Source of the DNA: Paenibacillus solani | GTDB taxonomy: Bacteria > Bacillota > Bacilli > Paenibacillales > Paenibacillaceae | Reading direction: 5' to 3' | Assembly (NCBI RefSeq): GCF_001277345.1 | Contig: NZ_LIUT01000001.1 | Span: 1,448,358 to 1,512,357 of the forward strand | DNA: 64,000 nucleotides | In this document: positions 8,712 to 17,071 of the stretch, piece after piece | Position numbering within the stretch: the first letter of the stretch is position 1 | How the letters are laid out: every line of letters begins with the position of its first letter | Made by a program: the position numbers and the translations under genes | The notes under the pieces: model-generated | Seen by the model: only the letters and a program-made list of their open reading frames with translations | Databases searched by the model: none | Told to the model about the DNA's origin: nothing

Positions 8712-9682
8712 ATCGCTCGGGGGCAAAAGGGATACCATTGGCATCGAGAGCTTTCCTTACAGCTTCGAGATATTGAAATCCGTTATGTTTATCAGGCTCC
8801 AAATAGGCTTCCTCAGCCACTCGTTCCATGCGTTAATAAACAGAAACTCACTATTGTATAAATGGATTGCACGCTCAATCTGTTTCGAAAGATACCATTC
8901 GAATTTTTGAGGGGTCGCACCGAGACAGCTCAATCCCCTGACCCCTAAACGCGGGGTGTTATCCCAATTCACATAAGCTCCTGGAAATACAACGCGATCG
9001 CTTCGATGGTGAGACCGGTTAATGATAGAGTTCCATACATAGTCATAGTCAAACATCACGTGCTGCTGATTGTTAATAAGAGTGTGACTCCAGAGATGGT
9101 CAAGTTTGTCGTGAGCAAACGTATAATGGGGTTCGAATTCCAGACTTGCATCGAATATATCGAGAGAGGGAAGAGGGAAACCACCCAACGTCTGAACCAT
9201 ATAGAGTCCATCTAATCCATGCTGGAGAGCTAGTTTTCTCCAATATCGGATTATATCTTCGCAGCATGGAATAATTTCCGATCTGTAGAGTATTCCGATC
9301 TGTAGAGTATAAAGAGAGGTTTATTATCAATTCGAATATATCGTTTATCCCGGAAGGCTGGCAACAGCTCTTGAACATGCAGCTCCTAATCCGCTTCAGT
9401 TCCGTAATCCTGCTTGATTAAGATTTGCTTATCTCCACCATCCCACCGCTGGTCCAAGACTCATTCGCCCAAGATAAACAGAAAGGGAAGTCGGGATCGT
9501 TACTGGACATGATCTGTTGGAACGGGGTCTCCAATAATTGTTTGCCTCTAAACCAATAATGATAGTAGCAAAACCCGTAGATTCCGTAAGTTTTAGCAAG
9601 TTCGGCCTGTCGCAATCTGGCGGCGGTCGTGGTCAAATCATAATACGATGAAATTGTGGCAGTAAAAAGCGATGAGCTTCAA
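8710..9682 (-). pseudogene. Degenerate WbsX-type (GH99-like) surface-glycan protein
   Basis: A WbsX/GH99-like domain can be read in pieces, starting from TTG 9682 (AAAGGAGG upstream) with KLIAFY and PQFHR in different frames. A gap of roughly 50-60 codons follows before the YDLTTTAARLRQAELA piece; the piece YGIYGFCYYHYWFRG...CLSWANESWT is then intact. Lesions: single-base loss in the FYLPQF region, the internal deletion, single-base loss after NESWT, a TGG-to-TAG stop in the EADWELHVQ region, a 17-bp tandem duplication (9277-9310), and single-base loss in NAWNEW/AEEAYLEPD. The last frame ends at 8710. These proteins usually sit in O-antigen, rhamnan or spore-glycan clusters. It is clearly non-functional. 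Confidence 0.88.
9277..9310. repeat. 17-bp exact tandem duplication
   Basis: TCCGATCTGTAGAGTAT occurs twice back to back (9277-9293 and 9294-9310) inside the WbsX pseudogene. Removing one copy restores the frame joining KPLFTLYRSE to the downstream RYWRKLALQHGLDGLYMV segment, so it is a slippage-type frameshift. Confidence 0.93.
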
Positions 9683-9734
9683 CCCCAATACCTCCTTTAT
9701 TCGTAGATGATGAGCGGTTAGACATAGCGTTTCA

Positions 9735-10808
9735 TTAATGGGCACGGACGGTATATACCAATTGAGACACCATTTGAAGAAAAGAAAACCGGTACAAACT
9801 GCCTTGCAGTGCATTCGTGGCTATGGACCGCTTCTGATCCACTTGTGCAAAATAATAGATAAGGATGTCAAGAAGATCATCTGTGGAGTGAAACACGACG
9901 ATATCTTCACCTGGTTTCATAAAGCTGTAAACACTCGGATGATCCTTCGTAATTTGGAAACCTCCGCAGGCTGCGCATTCAAACATATAACGGATCGGTT
10001 CGTTCCAGTTGATGATGATCTCGGCACCATTCATGTAATTTAACAGATTAGCATTTGCTGATAGCTGGATTACATGCCCGTAAGGCTCCCAGCCTTTACC
10101 CAATACAAATATCCGTTTCCCGTTGATGAGGTGGTCAAGCTTATTAATGAAATCATCATATCGTGGATCTGCATCTCCAAGGATAAGCAGGTTGGCTTTA
10201 TAATCTTCCTCTACAGGCTTGGGATAATACTCGTACGAATCAGCTGCAAAAGGAAGGTGACTGATGTGCTTGATACCGGATTCAAATTGATAAAACGGGA
10301 TATATGCTGCATTCTGTGTAAATACGTAGTCAAACATAGCTGCAACTCGCTTTATATCCTCAGAAGTGCCACCTTGGTCAGTTAGCCAAATGGCTGTCTT
10401 TGAGGACAATTGCTGGATCATATGCATATCCTCTAAACTAATTTCGAACGCATTCCCTACAAATAAGAGCATATCGGGATGGAATTGAGAAAGGGCTTCA
10501 AGGTAATCTGGATAGGCCTTTATGACATGTACTTCCTGAACAAGCATTCTGAACTTTTCTGTTATCATTTGATGTATACGCCAGTGCGGATCATCTTCCA
10601 AAGGTGTAACGATGAGTACTCTCATGCTTTTATAATTTAAGATATGGTGAAAATGGGATTCGATGTCGTTATTCTGTTTGACAGGGTGGATGTTCTTTAC
10701 GGCCTTATATATCACTTTCGAAATATATTGCTGTGAGGACGGATGTAAGCGAATCACGGGGTACGTACTGCCTATGATCTTTCGCTTTTTTCTCTTATGC
10801 TCCTTCAT
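9735..10808 (-). CDS. CgeB-like spore-maturation glycosyltransferase
   Basis: 357-aa protein of the CgeB / DUF3880 plus glycosyltransferase-1 type. The N-terminal part holds a Rossmann-like RVLIVTPLEDDPHWR segment. The C-terminal half has the GT-B nucleotide-sugar region: ILGDADPRY, an NWNEPIRYMFECAACGGFQITKD segment typical of CgeB homologues, and a PGEDIVVFHSTDDL loop. The start was set at ATG 10808, preceded by GGAGG at 9 nt; the longer open frame (to 10916) lacks a ribosome-binding site. It probably glycosylates spore-surface or envelope glycans. The neighbouring WbsX gene is dead, so the pathway may be partly lost. Confidence 0.78.
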   Translation of the reverse strand: MKEHKRKKRKIIGSTYPVIRLHPSSQQYISKVIYKAVKNIHPVKQNNDIESHFHHILNYKSMRVLIVTPLEDDPHWRIHQMITEKFRMLVQEVHVIKAYPDYLEALSQFHPDMLLFVGNAFEISLEDMHMIQQLSSKTAIWLTDQGGTSEDIKRVAAMFDYVFTQNAAYIPFYQFESGIKHISHLPFAADSYEYYPKPVEEDYKANLLILGDADPRYDDFINKLDHLINGKRIFVLGKGWEPYGHVIQLSANANLLNYMNGAEIIINWNEPIRYMFECAACGGFQITKDHPSVYSFMKPGEDIVVFHSTDDLLDILIYYFAQVDQKRSIATNALQGSLYRFSFLQMVSQLVYTVRAH

Positions 10809-10962
10809 AAGCTTGCACCTCCAATAGACATTCAAACGCTTGGATATACTATGTAGCATCATGATGTTTGCTGTAGTGCATTTGTACATCAGCCAACAGA
10901 AAAGGCGAAGGTCCATCCAATAACCATCACGTCAGACTTATAAAACTCAAACAATGTATGAT

Positions 10963-11775
10963 TCATCTGAGTTGGTTCTGTGCACGCGCGATAATGCTCT
11001 CGATTTTTTGTTCATAGTTATAGATGCTTTTCTTCTTCGTCAGGATTTGACTTGACAGTGTTAGAAGTCTCTTAAGGATATCGCTGGTTCTGACGGCGTC
11101 ATTGGCTTTTACAGCGGCCTTAAAATTTTTCCACTCGGTTGAGAGCAGTTTATTGGGGGTGGAGATTGCGCTTTTATCGCCTTTTATCTTGCTTTTGTAT
11201 GGATCAATATCTGACAGGATAGAGCGGATTTTCGCAGCTTTGGCCGTTTTATCTTTCTTAGCTGCCGTAAGAGCTGCTTGTTTATTCCGAATATCCTGAC
11301 GAGCTAAAGTAACTACAATTTTCATGCCATCAGCTTGTGACTGAAGAATCTTGGATAGGGTTTTGTCTTTGAGTTGTTTGGCTGCGGTAATTTGCTTGTT
11401 GAGACGGGTATAGGAATCAAACAGGTGTTGGGATTTGGCTTTAGCTGTTTGCAGCTGTTCCTCCAGCCTGCGGATTTTATCTTTATCGATATCTTTGATT
11501 CTTTTACGTACTTCAGAGATTTTGGCTTCGTTGGCATAATGAAGAGCAGAAATTCGATCATCCCAATCCATCGCCTGCTTTTGTTCGCTTTTAAAATCGT
11601 TATATTGCTTGATGAGTTTGGTTCGAGTGGTTCCGCCAGCTTTGTCCGCTGTAGCATTGAACTGGGCTTGAAGCGAATCAGTGAACTCGATTGCAGCTGC
11701 GCTAGCATATGGGGATAGGGTCAGGGTGATCAACAAGGACATAATAAGGCATAGAATAAATTGTTTTCTAAACAT
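10963..11775 (-). CDS. Secreted coiled-coil protein of unknown function
   Basis: 270-aa protein. It has a Sec signal peptide (MFRKQ + hydrophobic core, cleavage near SPYASA-AA), then an almost entirely alpha-helical Lys/Glu/Gln/Ala-rich chain with heptad character (about 30-270) and no cysteine. I do not recognise a family. Three tandem ATGs (11781, 11778, 11775) follow AAAGGAG; the third has the best spacing (8 nt). It should lie outside the membrane, perhaps as an extracellular spacer or scaffold protein. It shares orientation with the CgeB-like gene. Confidence 0.7.
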   Translation of the reverse strand: MFRKQFILCLIMSLLITLTLSPYASAAAIEFTDSLQAQFNATADKAGGTTRTKLIKQYNDFKSEQKQAMDWDDRISALHYANEAKISEVRKRIKDIDKDKIRRLEEQLQTAKAKSQHLFDSYTRLNKQITAAKQLKDKTLSKILQSQADGMKIVVTLARQDIRNKQAALTAAKKDKTAKAAKIRSILSDIDPYKSKIKGDKSAISTPNKLLSTEWKNFKAAVKANDAVRTSDILKRLLTLSSQILTKKKSIYNYEQKIESIIARAQNQLR

Positions 11776-11842
11776 CATCATAACTCCTTTATAGATACTA
11801 ATTTCAGCTGCATTGCAGCAAAGCAAAACCGACATCGTGACA

Positions 11843-11896
11843 TAAAAAAGCACCGGTAAGAATGGCGCGGTGATGCGCCAGCCTTACGGGTGCTTC
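11843..11896 (-). terminator. Large Rho-independent terminator
   Basis: On the minus strand AAGCACC-CGTAAGG-TGGCGC folds on GCGCCA-TTCTTACC-GGTGCTT as a long interrupted stem and is followed by six T. It lies about 65 bp beyond the DUF1796 gene stop (11963). Confidence 0.8.
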
Positions 11897-11962
11897 CTTC
11901 GTAAGAATATCGATATCATTATTTGTTAAATATACCGCTCAATCCCTGATTTTGTCAAATTC

Positions 11963-12583
11963 TTATTCTTGCAAACGTATTGACCATCCCTGAGTGACGA
12001 TCTTCCAGGCATGTATGTCTCCCTCCCAAGTGGCGCCTTTCGGCATATGCATAATGTGCACCTGGTCTGAAAAGGAGGGGAGCTGTTCAATATGCGGAGT
12101 GTCATGAAGAATGATAAATAACAAGAATATATTCGGGTTGGGGTACGTTTCGCGAATCGCTTGATCAATGGTTTTGGCGTCTTTTTCGTGGGGGATGATG
12201 CGGACGAGAAGCGTTACTTGGTCGGAGTTTAAACATCGGTTAAAACGATCGATTCGTCGGTACAGCCGTTCCCGAAAAGCGGGGTAGTCATATAATGGTT
12301 TCTCGCTCGGGTCATTCTTGAAGTCATGAAAGGATAAGCAGGAAGTGTGTGTATCACGTACATAGTAACAGTTCACTGATTTACCATAGACCTCCAGATT
12401 TTCTCGAAGCATGAAGCCGTTGAATTGATTTCTGAGAACTTCACAAAATTTGGGGGGGGATGCGAAGTTGAACCAATCCCAAGGACCAGCCGCATGCCGC
12501 AGCTGGTTTCTTCTAAGCTGGGACGCAACCTGACAGTTGTAACCGAGACTATATATAGCATCGAATTGTGCAGGGGTTATCAT
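11963..12583 (-). CDS. DUF1796 family putative papain-like cysteine peptidase
   Basis: 206-aa DUF1796 protein. It shows the family N-terminus YSLGYNCQVASQLRR, the GPWDWFNF motif, an internal SFHDF histidine and a C-terminal domain ending in GDIHAWKIV. The fold is predicted to be papain-like; these genes recur in surface-polysaccharide and spore-glycan clusters, consistent with the CgeB-like and WbsX neighbours. AGGAGG is 10 nt before the ATG. The gene has its own terminator. The reaction is unknown. Confidence 0.8.
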   Translation of the reverse strand: MITPAQFDAIYSLGYNCQVASQLRRNQLRHAAGPWDWFNFASPPKFCEVLRNQFNGFMLRENLEVYGKSVNCYYVRDTHTSCLSFHDFKNDPSEKPLYDYPAFRERLYRRIDRFNRCLNSDQVTLLVRIIPHEKDAKTIDQAIRETYPNPNIFLLFIILHDTPHIEQLPSFSDQVHIMHMPKGATWEGDIHAWKIVTQGWSIRLQE

Positions 12584-12789
12584 GCTAGCTCACCTCCTCA
12601 ATCTATCATTTGTTATCATATGCCATTTAATAGACTTGGTATGGACGCAGTGAAGAGGGCGAACCGCATTTTATAAAACGATATTAGCGACATGAAGCTA
12701 TTTGCTTCTATATAAGGTTTACAACCTGCAAGCGAATAGGTTGCTCCGTTTCTCTACCGATTATGGTCATTTCCTGTGTCTTGCATTCG

Positions 12790-12818
12790 TTGACAGAACA
12801 TGTGTGTGGTGATATCCT
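12790..12818 (+). promoter_or_regulatory. Candidate sigma-A promoter for the MATE leader
   Basis: Perfect TTGACA (12790-12795), 17-bp spacer, TATCCT (12813-12818). Predicted transcription start is near 12826, giving a leader of about 155 nt before the MATE start codon. Of the stretch 12584-12789, only a 6-bp hairpin (CAACCT/AGGTTG near 12722-12743) stands out. Confidence 0.5.
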
Positions 12819-12859
12819 CCAATCAAAGACGGGGTGTATCCGGGATCAAATGAATTTAT

Positions 12860-12948
12860 CCGTATCTGTTCCCTTGGCGGGTGATTAAACTCTCCAGAGG
12901 CGGAGTGTGTATACGGTCGTCTGAAGCTCTTCGCATGAAGAGTTTTTT
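12860..12948 (+). promoter_or_regulatory. Structured leader with terminator upstream of MATE gene (candidate riboswitch or attenuator)
   Basis: CCGTAT (12860-12865) pairs with ATACGG (12911-12916), enclosing an internal CTCC/GGAG helix and a GGCGGGTGATTAAAC segment. Ten bases later GCTCTTC-GCAT-GAAGAGT (12926-12943) plus six T forms a textbook intrinsic terminator, 36 bp before the coding start. A terminator inside a 5' leader implies conditional read-through. Guanidine-IV (mepA-motif) riboswitches are known upstream of MATE genes, but I cannot match that consensus by eye, so the ligand is open. Confidence 0.6.
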
Positions 12949-12983
12949 CTATTTCTATTACAACGAAAAGAATGTGATGACAG

Positions 12984-14369
12984 ATGTTGGTTCGATCGCG
13001 GACCCTAATGAACGGTTTGTTAAGTAAGTATTTTTCTGGTGAGTCTATGGACTACCGGCAGATTTTTGCTTTATTTATCCCCATATTGATTGATCAGGCG
13101 TTTATTATTGGCTTGAACCTGGTCAACACGGCCATGATCAGTTCATCGGGTGTATCTGCGGTCAGTGCCGTGAATATGGTGGATTCCTTGAATATTTTTC
13201 TGATTAACGTTTTTGTGGCGGTGGCAACCGGGGGCACCGTCGTGGTTGCGCAATATAAGGGAAGCGGTAATGCCCTGATGGTATCCCGTGCTGCCGCTGC
13301 CACGGTAACATCGGTTGCAATGATCGCTTTAGGGGTCGCGCTGTTAATCATCGGATTTCATGAGCCGGTACTAAATCTGTTATTCGGTTCAGCGTCGCCC
13401 GAAGTGCTGGAAAGTGCGAGAATATACTTGATTGGCAGCAGCACCTCCTTTATTGGAATTGCCGTGGTGCAGGCGGTGTGCGGCGGGCTGCGGGGGATAG
13501 GCAAGACTCGGGCTTCCCTTGCATTGTCGTTAATTATGAATCTGCTCTACGTACTGCTGAACATTGTTTTTATTAATTTGCTGAATATGGGTGTTATGGG
13601 AATGACCTTGGCCATTAACATTGCCCGTTTTGCTGGTGCTGCCTGCGCGCTTTATTATTTGTTCCGAGTGGATGCCACGCTGCATATACGTCTGCGTGAT
13701 CTGTTTCATTTTCCGCTGTCCATGCTTCGGAAAATCATGTTTATTGGCTTGCCGTTTGCTGCTGAGCAGATGTTTTTTAACGGGGGGAAGCTACTGACCC
13801 AAGTATTCATCGTCAGCCTGGGTACCTACGCTATCGCAACGAACGCGATCGGGTCCTCACTTGCCTCCGTTTTTCAGATTCCAGCCAGTGCATTGTCTCT
13901 AACCATCGTGACTGTTGTAGGTCAATGCATCGGCCGTGGAAATATTGCGGATGCTCGCAAGTTCATTAAGTCGTTTCTCTGGGCAGGTGCATTCTCGCTG
14001 GCCCTTACGGGTATGATCCTGATGCCGCTCTATCGGCCGCTGGTAGGACTGTTCAATCCGCCTCCGGAAATTGTGAATGATCTATTCATAGTGCTGTTGA
14101 TTACCACCATCGTGCAGGTTCCACTATGGTCGATAAGCTTCATTCTGCCGTCCGCCTTACGTGCTGCAGGCGATTCTCGCTTCACCTCGATTACTTCGAT
14201 GATGACCATGTGGCTGTTTCGGGTAATTCTCGGTTACGTGCTGGGAATTACGCTTGGCTGGGGGATTCTCGGCGTATGGCTTGCTATGAACTGTGAGTGG
14301 GGCGTACGGGGAGCTGTTTTCCTGTGGCGGTTCCGCGGTAAGAAATGGTATGCGCATAAGCTGATTTAA
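12984..14369 (+). CDS. MATE family multidrug/cation antiporter
   Basis: 461-aa integral membrane protein with about 12 hydrophobic helices in two related halves. Family marks include an early LIDQ(A)FIIGLNLVNTAMIS helix, a GLRGIGKTRASL loop at the end of the first half, GLPFAAEQMFFNGGKL opening the second, and SALRAAGDSRF. It should export drugs or cationic metabolites using H+ or Na+. The ribosome-binding site is weak for all candidate starts (12984, 13008, 13047), so the N-terminus is uncertain. Expression is probably controlled by the terminator-bearing leader. Confidence 0.9.
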   Translation: MLVRSRTLMNGLLSKYFSGESMDYRQIFALFIPILIDQAFIIGLNLVNTAMISSSGVSAVSAVNMVDSLNIFLINVFVAVATGGTVVVAQYKGSGNALMVSRAAAATVTSVAMIALGVALLIIGFHEPVLNLLFGSASPEVLESARIYLIGSSTSFIGIAVVQAVCGGLRGIGKTRASLALSLIMNLLYVLLNIVFINLLNMGVMGMTLAINIARFAGAACALYYLFRVDATLHIRLRDLFHFPLSMLRKIMFIGLPFAAEQMFFNGGKLLTQVFIVSLGTYAIATNAIGSSLASVFQIPASALSLTIVTVVGQCIGRGNIADARKFIKSFLWAGAFSLALTGMILMPLYRPLVGLFNPPPEIVNDLFIVLLITTIVQVPLWSISFILPSALRAAGDSRFTSITSMMTMWLFRVILGYVLGITLGWGILGVWLAMNCEWGVRGAVFLWRFRGKKWYAHKLI

Positions 14370-14392
14370 GCCTCTTAATGATGAATATAGAT

Positions 14393-14425
14393 GAAAGAGG
14401 CCCCGTGTATCGGAGCCTCTTTTGC
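14393..14425. terminator. Bidirectional Rho-independent terminator
   Basis: AAAGAGGC ... GCCTCTTT stem (extended by CCG/CGG) with T/A tracts on both flanks. It sits between the convergent MATE and CoA-disulfide reductase genes. Confidence 0.88.
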
Positions 14426-14477
14426 ATGCATTTTTATAACAACGTAATGGATATGATCAAACAGAGGCAATGGACTA

Positions 14478-16127
14478 TTATGAATTGTTTACGGCAGCGT
14501 ACGTTTTCCAGCCACCGTCGAGATTCTTAACCCGGAATCCATGCTCGGACAAAATACGTGCTGCCAAATACCCTCGCAATCCGACTTGGCAAGTAACGTA
14601 CATTGTCTCATTCTCCGGTAATTCTTGCAGACGGCTGCGCAGATCATTCAGCGGAATGTTGATCGAACCCTCGATATAACCGGCTTTCCGTTCCGACGGT
14701 TCACGGACATCGATCAAGGTTGCTCCGTTTAAAACCAGTTGGTCGATTTCATGCCATTGAACGGTTTCCACCAAACCATCCAGGATATTAGTGGCAACAT
14801 ATCCGGCATAGTTTACCGGGTCTTTGGCTGAAGAATATGGCGGAGCGTAGGAGAGCTCAAGTTCCGTCAAATCCCATACACTTAAATTCCCCATGATTGC
14901 TGCAGCAATCACGTCGATTCGTTTATCCACGCCTTCTGCTCCAACTGCTTGCGCCCCATAGATTTGGCCTGTATCCGGATGGAACAACAGCTTTAAAGAG
15001 ATAGGATACGCCCCAGGGTAATATCCAGCATGCGACAAGGGATGAATATGGATGGCTTGGTATGGCGATTGGATCTGCTTCAGGCGTTTTTCATTGATAC
15101 CCGTCGCTGCAACCGTTAGATCAAAGACCTTCGCAATCGACGAACCGAGCGTGCCTTTGTAACGATTGGATTTACCATAGATGTGATCAGCAACAAGGCG
15201 TCCTTGTCTATTAGCAGGACCGGCAAGTGGTATAAAGGCCTGGCTTTGAAATATGAAATCCTTTACCTCGATTGCATCGCCGATGGCATAAATGTTCGGG
15301 TCAGCCGTTTGCAAATATTCATTAACCTGAATCCCACCGCGGTCATTGACCGGTAAACCAGCATTTATCGCAAGTACATTCTCGGGACGGACGCCAATCG
15401 AAAGTATGATTATATCGGTTCGGATTTGCTTGCCGCTTGTAAGTTCTATTCGATGACCGCCTTCATGAACGGCCTGAACTCCATCTTCCAGGATCAGACG
15501 AACTCCTTTTTTCCGAAGATGCGCATGGACGACAGAGGCCATCTCATAGTCAAGCGGAGCCATTACCTGGTTTGCCATTTCAATGACAGATACTTGAATA
15601 CCTCGTTCAGCCAGGTTCTCGGCCATCTCAAGGCCAATGAAACCGCCCCCGACAATAACTGCTTCCTGCGGGTTGTTAAGATCGATAAATTGCTTGATTC
15701 GATCCGTATCCGGAATATTTCGCAATGTGAACACGCTAGAGGACTTGGATAAGCCAGGAATATCCGGCACGATCGGTTTTGCCCCTGGCGACAGGATTAG
15801 AACATCATAACCCTCCGTGTAGCTTTCGCCGGTATTCAAATTTTTAATCGTGACCGTCTTTTCTTCACGCTGAATAGACGTAACCTCGCTTAGATTTCGT
15901 ATATCCAGCAGGTAGCGGCTGCTGAGGCCGGGAATGGTTTGTACCATCAGCTTGCTGCGATCCTGTATCGTTTCTCCTATATAATAGGGCAGGCCGCAGT
16001 TTGCAAACGAAATATATTCGCCGCGTTCCACGATCATAATGGTCGAGCTTTCATCTAATCTCCGCAGTCTGGCAGCTGCCGATGCTCCACCAGCAACACC
16101 ACCGACAATGACGATTTTTTTGCCCAT
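14478..16127 (-). CDS. CoA-disulfide reductase-like FAD oxidoreductase with C-terminal rhodanese
   Basis: 549-aa CoADR-Rhd type enzyme. FAD Rossmann motif IVIVGGVAGGASAAARLRR; single redox cysteine in NCGLPYY (Cys44); NAD(P)H-binding AVIVGGGFIGLEMAENL; second FAD contact YAIGDA; pyridine-nucleotide-disulfide dimerisation domain to about 450; C-terminal rhodanese with active cysteine in VTCQVGLRG. Such fusions reduce CoA persulfide/polysulfide with NAD(P)H. The second ATG is used because GGAGG lies 9 nt before it. It is divergent from cstR, with a perfect CstR-type palindrome in its promoter region, so it belongs to the sulfide regulon. Confidence 0.93.
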   Translation of the reverse strand: MGKKIVIVGGVAGGASAAARLRRLDESSTIMIVERGEYISFANCGLPYYIGETIQDRSKLMVQTIPGLSSRYLLDIRNLSEVTSIQREEKTVTIKNLNTGESYTEGYDVLILSPGAKPIVPDIPGLSKSSSVFTLRNIPDTDRIKQFIDLNNPQEAVIVGGGFIGLEMAENLAERGIQVSVIEMANQVMAPLDYEMASVVHAHLRKKGVRLILEDGVQAVHEGGHRIELTSGKQIRTDIIILSIGVRPENVLAINAGLPVNDRGGIQVNEYLQTADPNIYAIGDAIEVKDFIFQSQAFIPLAGPANRQGRLVADHIYGKSNRYKGTLGSSIAKVFDLTVAATGINEKRLKQIQSPYQAIHIHPLSHAGYYPGAYPISLKLLFHPDTGQIYGAQAVGAEGVDKRIDVIAAAIMGNLSVWDLTELELSYAPPYSSAKDPVNYAGYVATNILDGLVETVQWHEIDQLVLNGATLIDVREPSERKAGYIEGSINIPLNDLRSRLQELPENETMYVTCQVGLRGYLAARILSEHGFRVKNLDGGWKTYAAVNNS

Positions 16128-16170
16128 TTGCATAAACCTCCTTGTATTGGCGAATTTTATGAGTAGATAA

Positions 16171-16192
16171 ATGATACCCCTCGGGGTATCAT
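16171..16192. promoter_or_regulatory. CstR-type operator 1 (upstream of CoADR-Rhd)
   Basis: Perfect inverted repeat ATGATACCCC-TC-GGGGTATCAT, 10-bp arms, 44 bp upstream of the CoADR-Rhd start. It shares the ATACCC...GGGTAT core with four other sites in the locus. Confidence 0.85.
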
Positions 16193-16287
16193 AACATATA
16201 GAAACTTGATTGGGTATGACAAATAATAGACATGATGACCATACAGCAAGAAGATTCGGTCAATAGAGAAATTGTTGCACCATACAC

Positions 16288-16316
16288 TTGACATAATACC
16301 CCAGCGGGTATATATT
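16288..16316 (+). promoter_or_regulatory. cstR promoter with CstR-type operator 2 in the spacer
   Basis: TTGACA (16288-16293), 17-bp spacer, TATATT (16311-16316). The operator ATACCCC-AGC-GGGTAT (approx. 16296-16311) fills the spacer and overlaps the -10, a classic repressor position, indicating autoregulation. Confidence 0.85.
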
Positions 16317-16381
16317 GATGTCGTTGAGTCTGTAAGCATTCTAATGATTCGTAAACTATATATAATCGGGAGGTGTTCGAG

Positions 16382-16642
16382 ATGAATTACGATGATCAAA
16401 TGAAGAATCGGATGAAACGAATCGAAGGTCAGCTGCGCGGCATTTTGAAGATGATGGAGGAGAACAAGGATTGCAGGGACGTGATTACTCAGCTCTCGGC
16501 GACTCGAGCGGCTATAGATCGGACAATTGGCGTTGTGGTCAGCTCAAACCTCGTGGAATGCGTTCAGAAAGCCGGAGAAACCGGGCAGGACACAGAAAAG
16601 CTTGTGATTGAAGCGGTGAATTTGCTCGTGAAAAGCAGATGA
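16382..16642 (+). CDS. cstR: CstR, persulfide-sensing CsoR-family repressor
   Basis: 86-aa all-helical CsoR/RcnR/CstR-family repressor. The two conserved cysteines are at positions 31 and 60, exactly as in characterised CstR. The copper-ligand His of CsoR is replaced by Asn (SSNLVECV), which argues for per- and polysulfide sensing by Cys31-Cys60 cross-linking rather than copper binding. ATG 16382 has GGGAGG at 8 nt; an upstream GTG at 16373 lies in the ribosome-binding site. It sits among five ATACCC/GGGTAT palindromes and sulfurtransferase genes, as expected for a CstR regulon. Confidence 0.93.
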   Translation: MNYDDQMKNRMKRIEGQLRGILKMMEENKDCRDVITQLSATRAAIDRTIGVVVSSNLVECVQKAGETGQDTEKLVIEAVNLLVKSR

Positions 16643-16693
16643 TCGTGGAGAAATGAACTCATCATCCCTTCAGTCTGTAACAAAATTTACGGA

Positions 16694-16737
16694 TTGACAT
16701 TGCTTTTCACATTGTTTAGTATACCCCTTAGGGTATA
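16694..16737 (+). promoter_or_regulatory. tusA-operon promoter with CstR-type operator 3
   Basis: TTGACA (16694-16699), 17-bp spacer, TAGTAT (16717-16722). The palindrome TATACCC-CTTA-GGGTATA (16720-16737) overlaps the -10 and start region. It drives the sulfurtransferase genes that follow. Confidence 0.82.
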
Positions 16738-16775
16738 TGATATAAAAAATTTATCCAATAAATGGAGGTAATATT

Positions 16776-17003
16776 ATGAACTCAGATAAAGTATTGGATG
16801 CAAAAGGCTTGGTATGTCCCATGCCGATCGTAAAAACAAAAAAGGAAATGAAAGAGATGGTATCGGGTCAAATCCTTGAGATCCATTCGACGGATCAAGG
16901 TGCTAAGAGTGATTTGACGGCATGGGCCAAGTCAACGGGCAACGAATTGCTGGATTTTCAAGAGGATGCTGGCGTTCTGAAGTTTTGGATTAGAAAGGGA
17001 TAA
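16776..17003 (+). CDS. TusA-family sulfurtransferase
   Basis: 75-aa TusA/SirA-like sulfur carrier. The conserved persulfide cysteine is in GLVCPMPIVK (Cys14), and the typical C-terminal strand pair ends in VLKFWIRKG. It accepts and hands on sulfane sulfur as a protein persulfide. GGAGG is 6 nt from the ATG. It is the first gene after cstR, with its own promoter/operator. In this regulon it probably shuttles persulfide between the rhodaneses, the DsrE-like protein and the dioxygenase. Confidence 0.93.
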   Translation: MNSDKVLDAKGLVCPMPIVKTKKEMKEMVSGQILEIHSTDQGAKSDLTAWAKSTGNELLDFQEDAGVLKFWIRKG

Positions 17004-17021
17004 ATTTTTTTGATTAAATAA

Positions 17022-17037
17022 ATACCCGTATGGGTAT
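17022..17037. promoter_or_regulatory. CstR-type operator 4
   Basis: ATACCC-GTAT-GGGTAT, perfect 6-bp arms, 35 bp before the DsrE-like start codon. It suggests an internal CstR-controlled promoter; no good -35 was identified. Confidence 0.72.
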
Positions 17038-17071
17038 AATTATTGATTATCATCCAAAAGGGGATCGCATC

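Noticed and set aside
12748..12758. GTTTCTCTACC resembling the purine-riboswitch core GTTTCTACC
   Set aside because: It has two extra bases, and no P3 helix or GACTA closing segment follows; it also lies upstream of the predicted transcription start.
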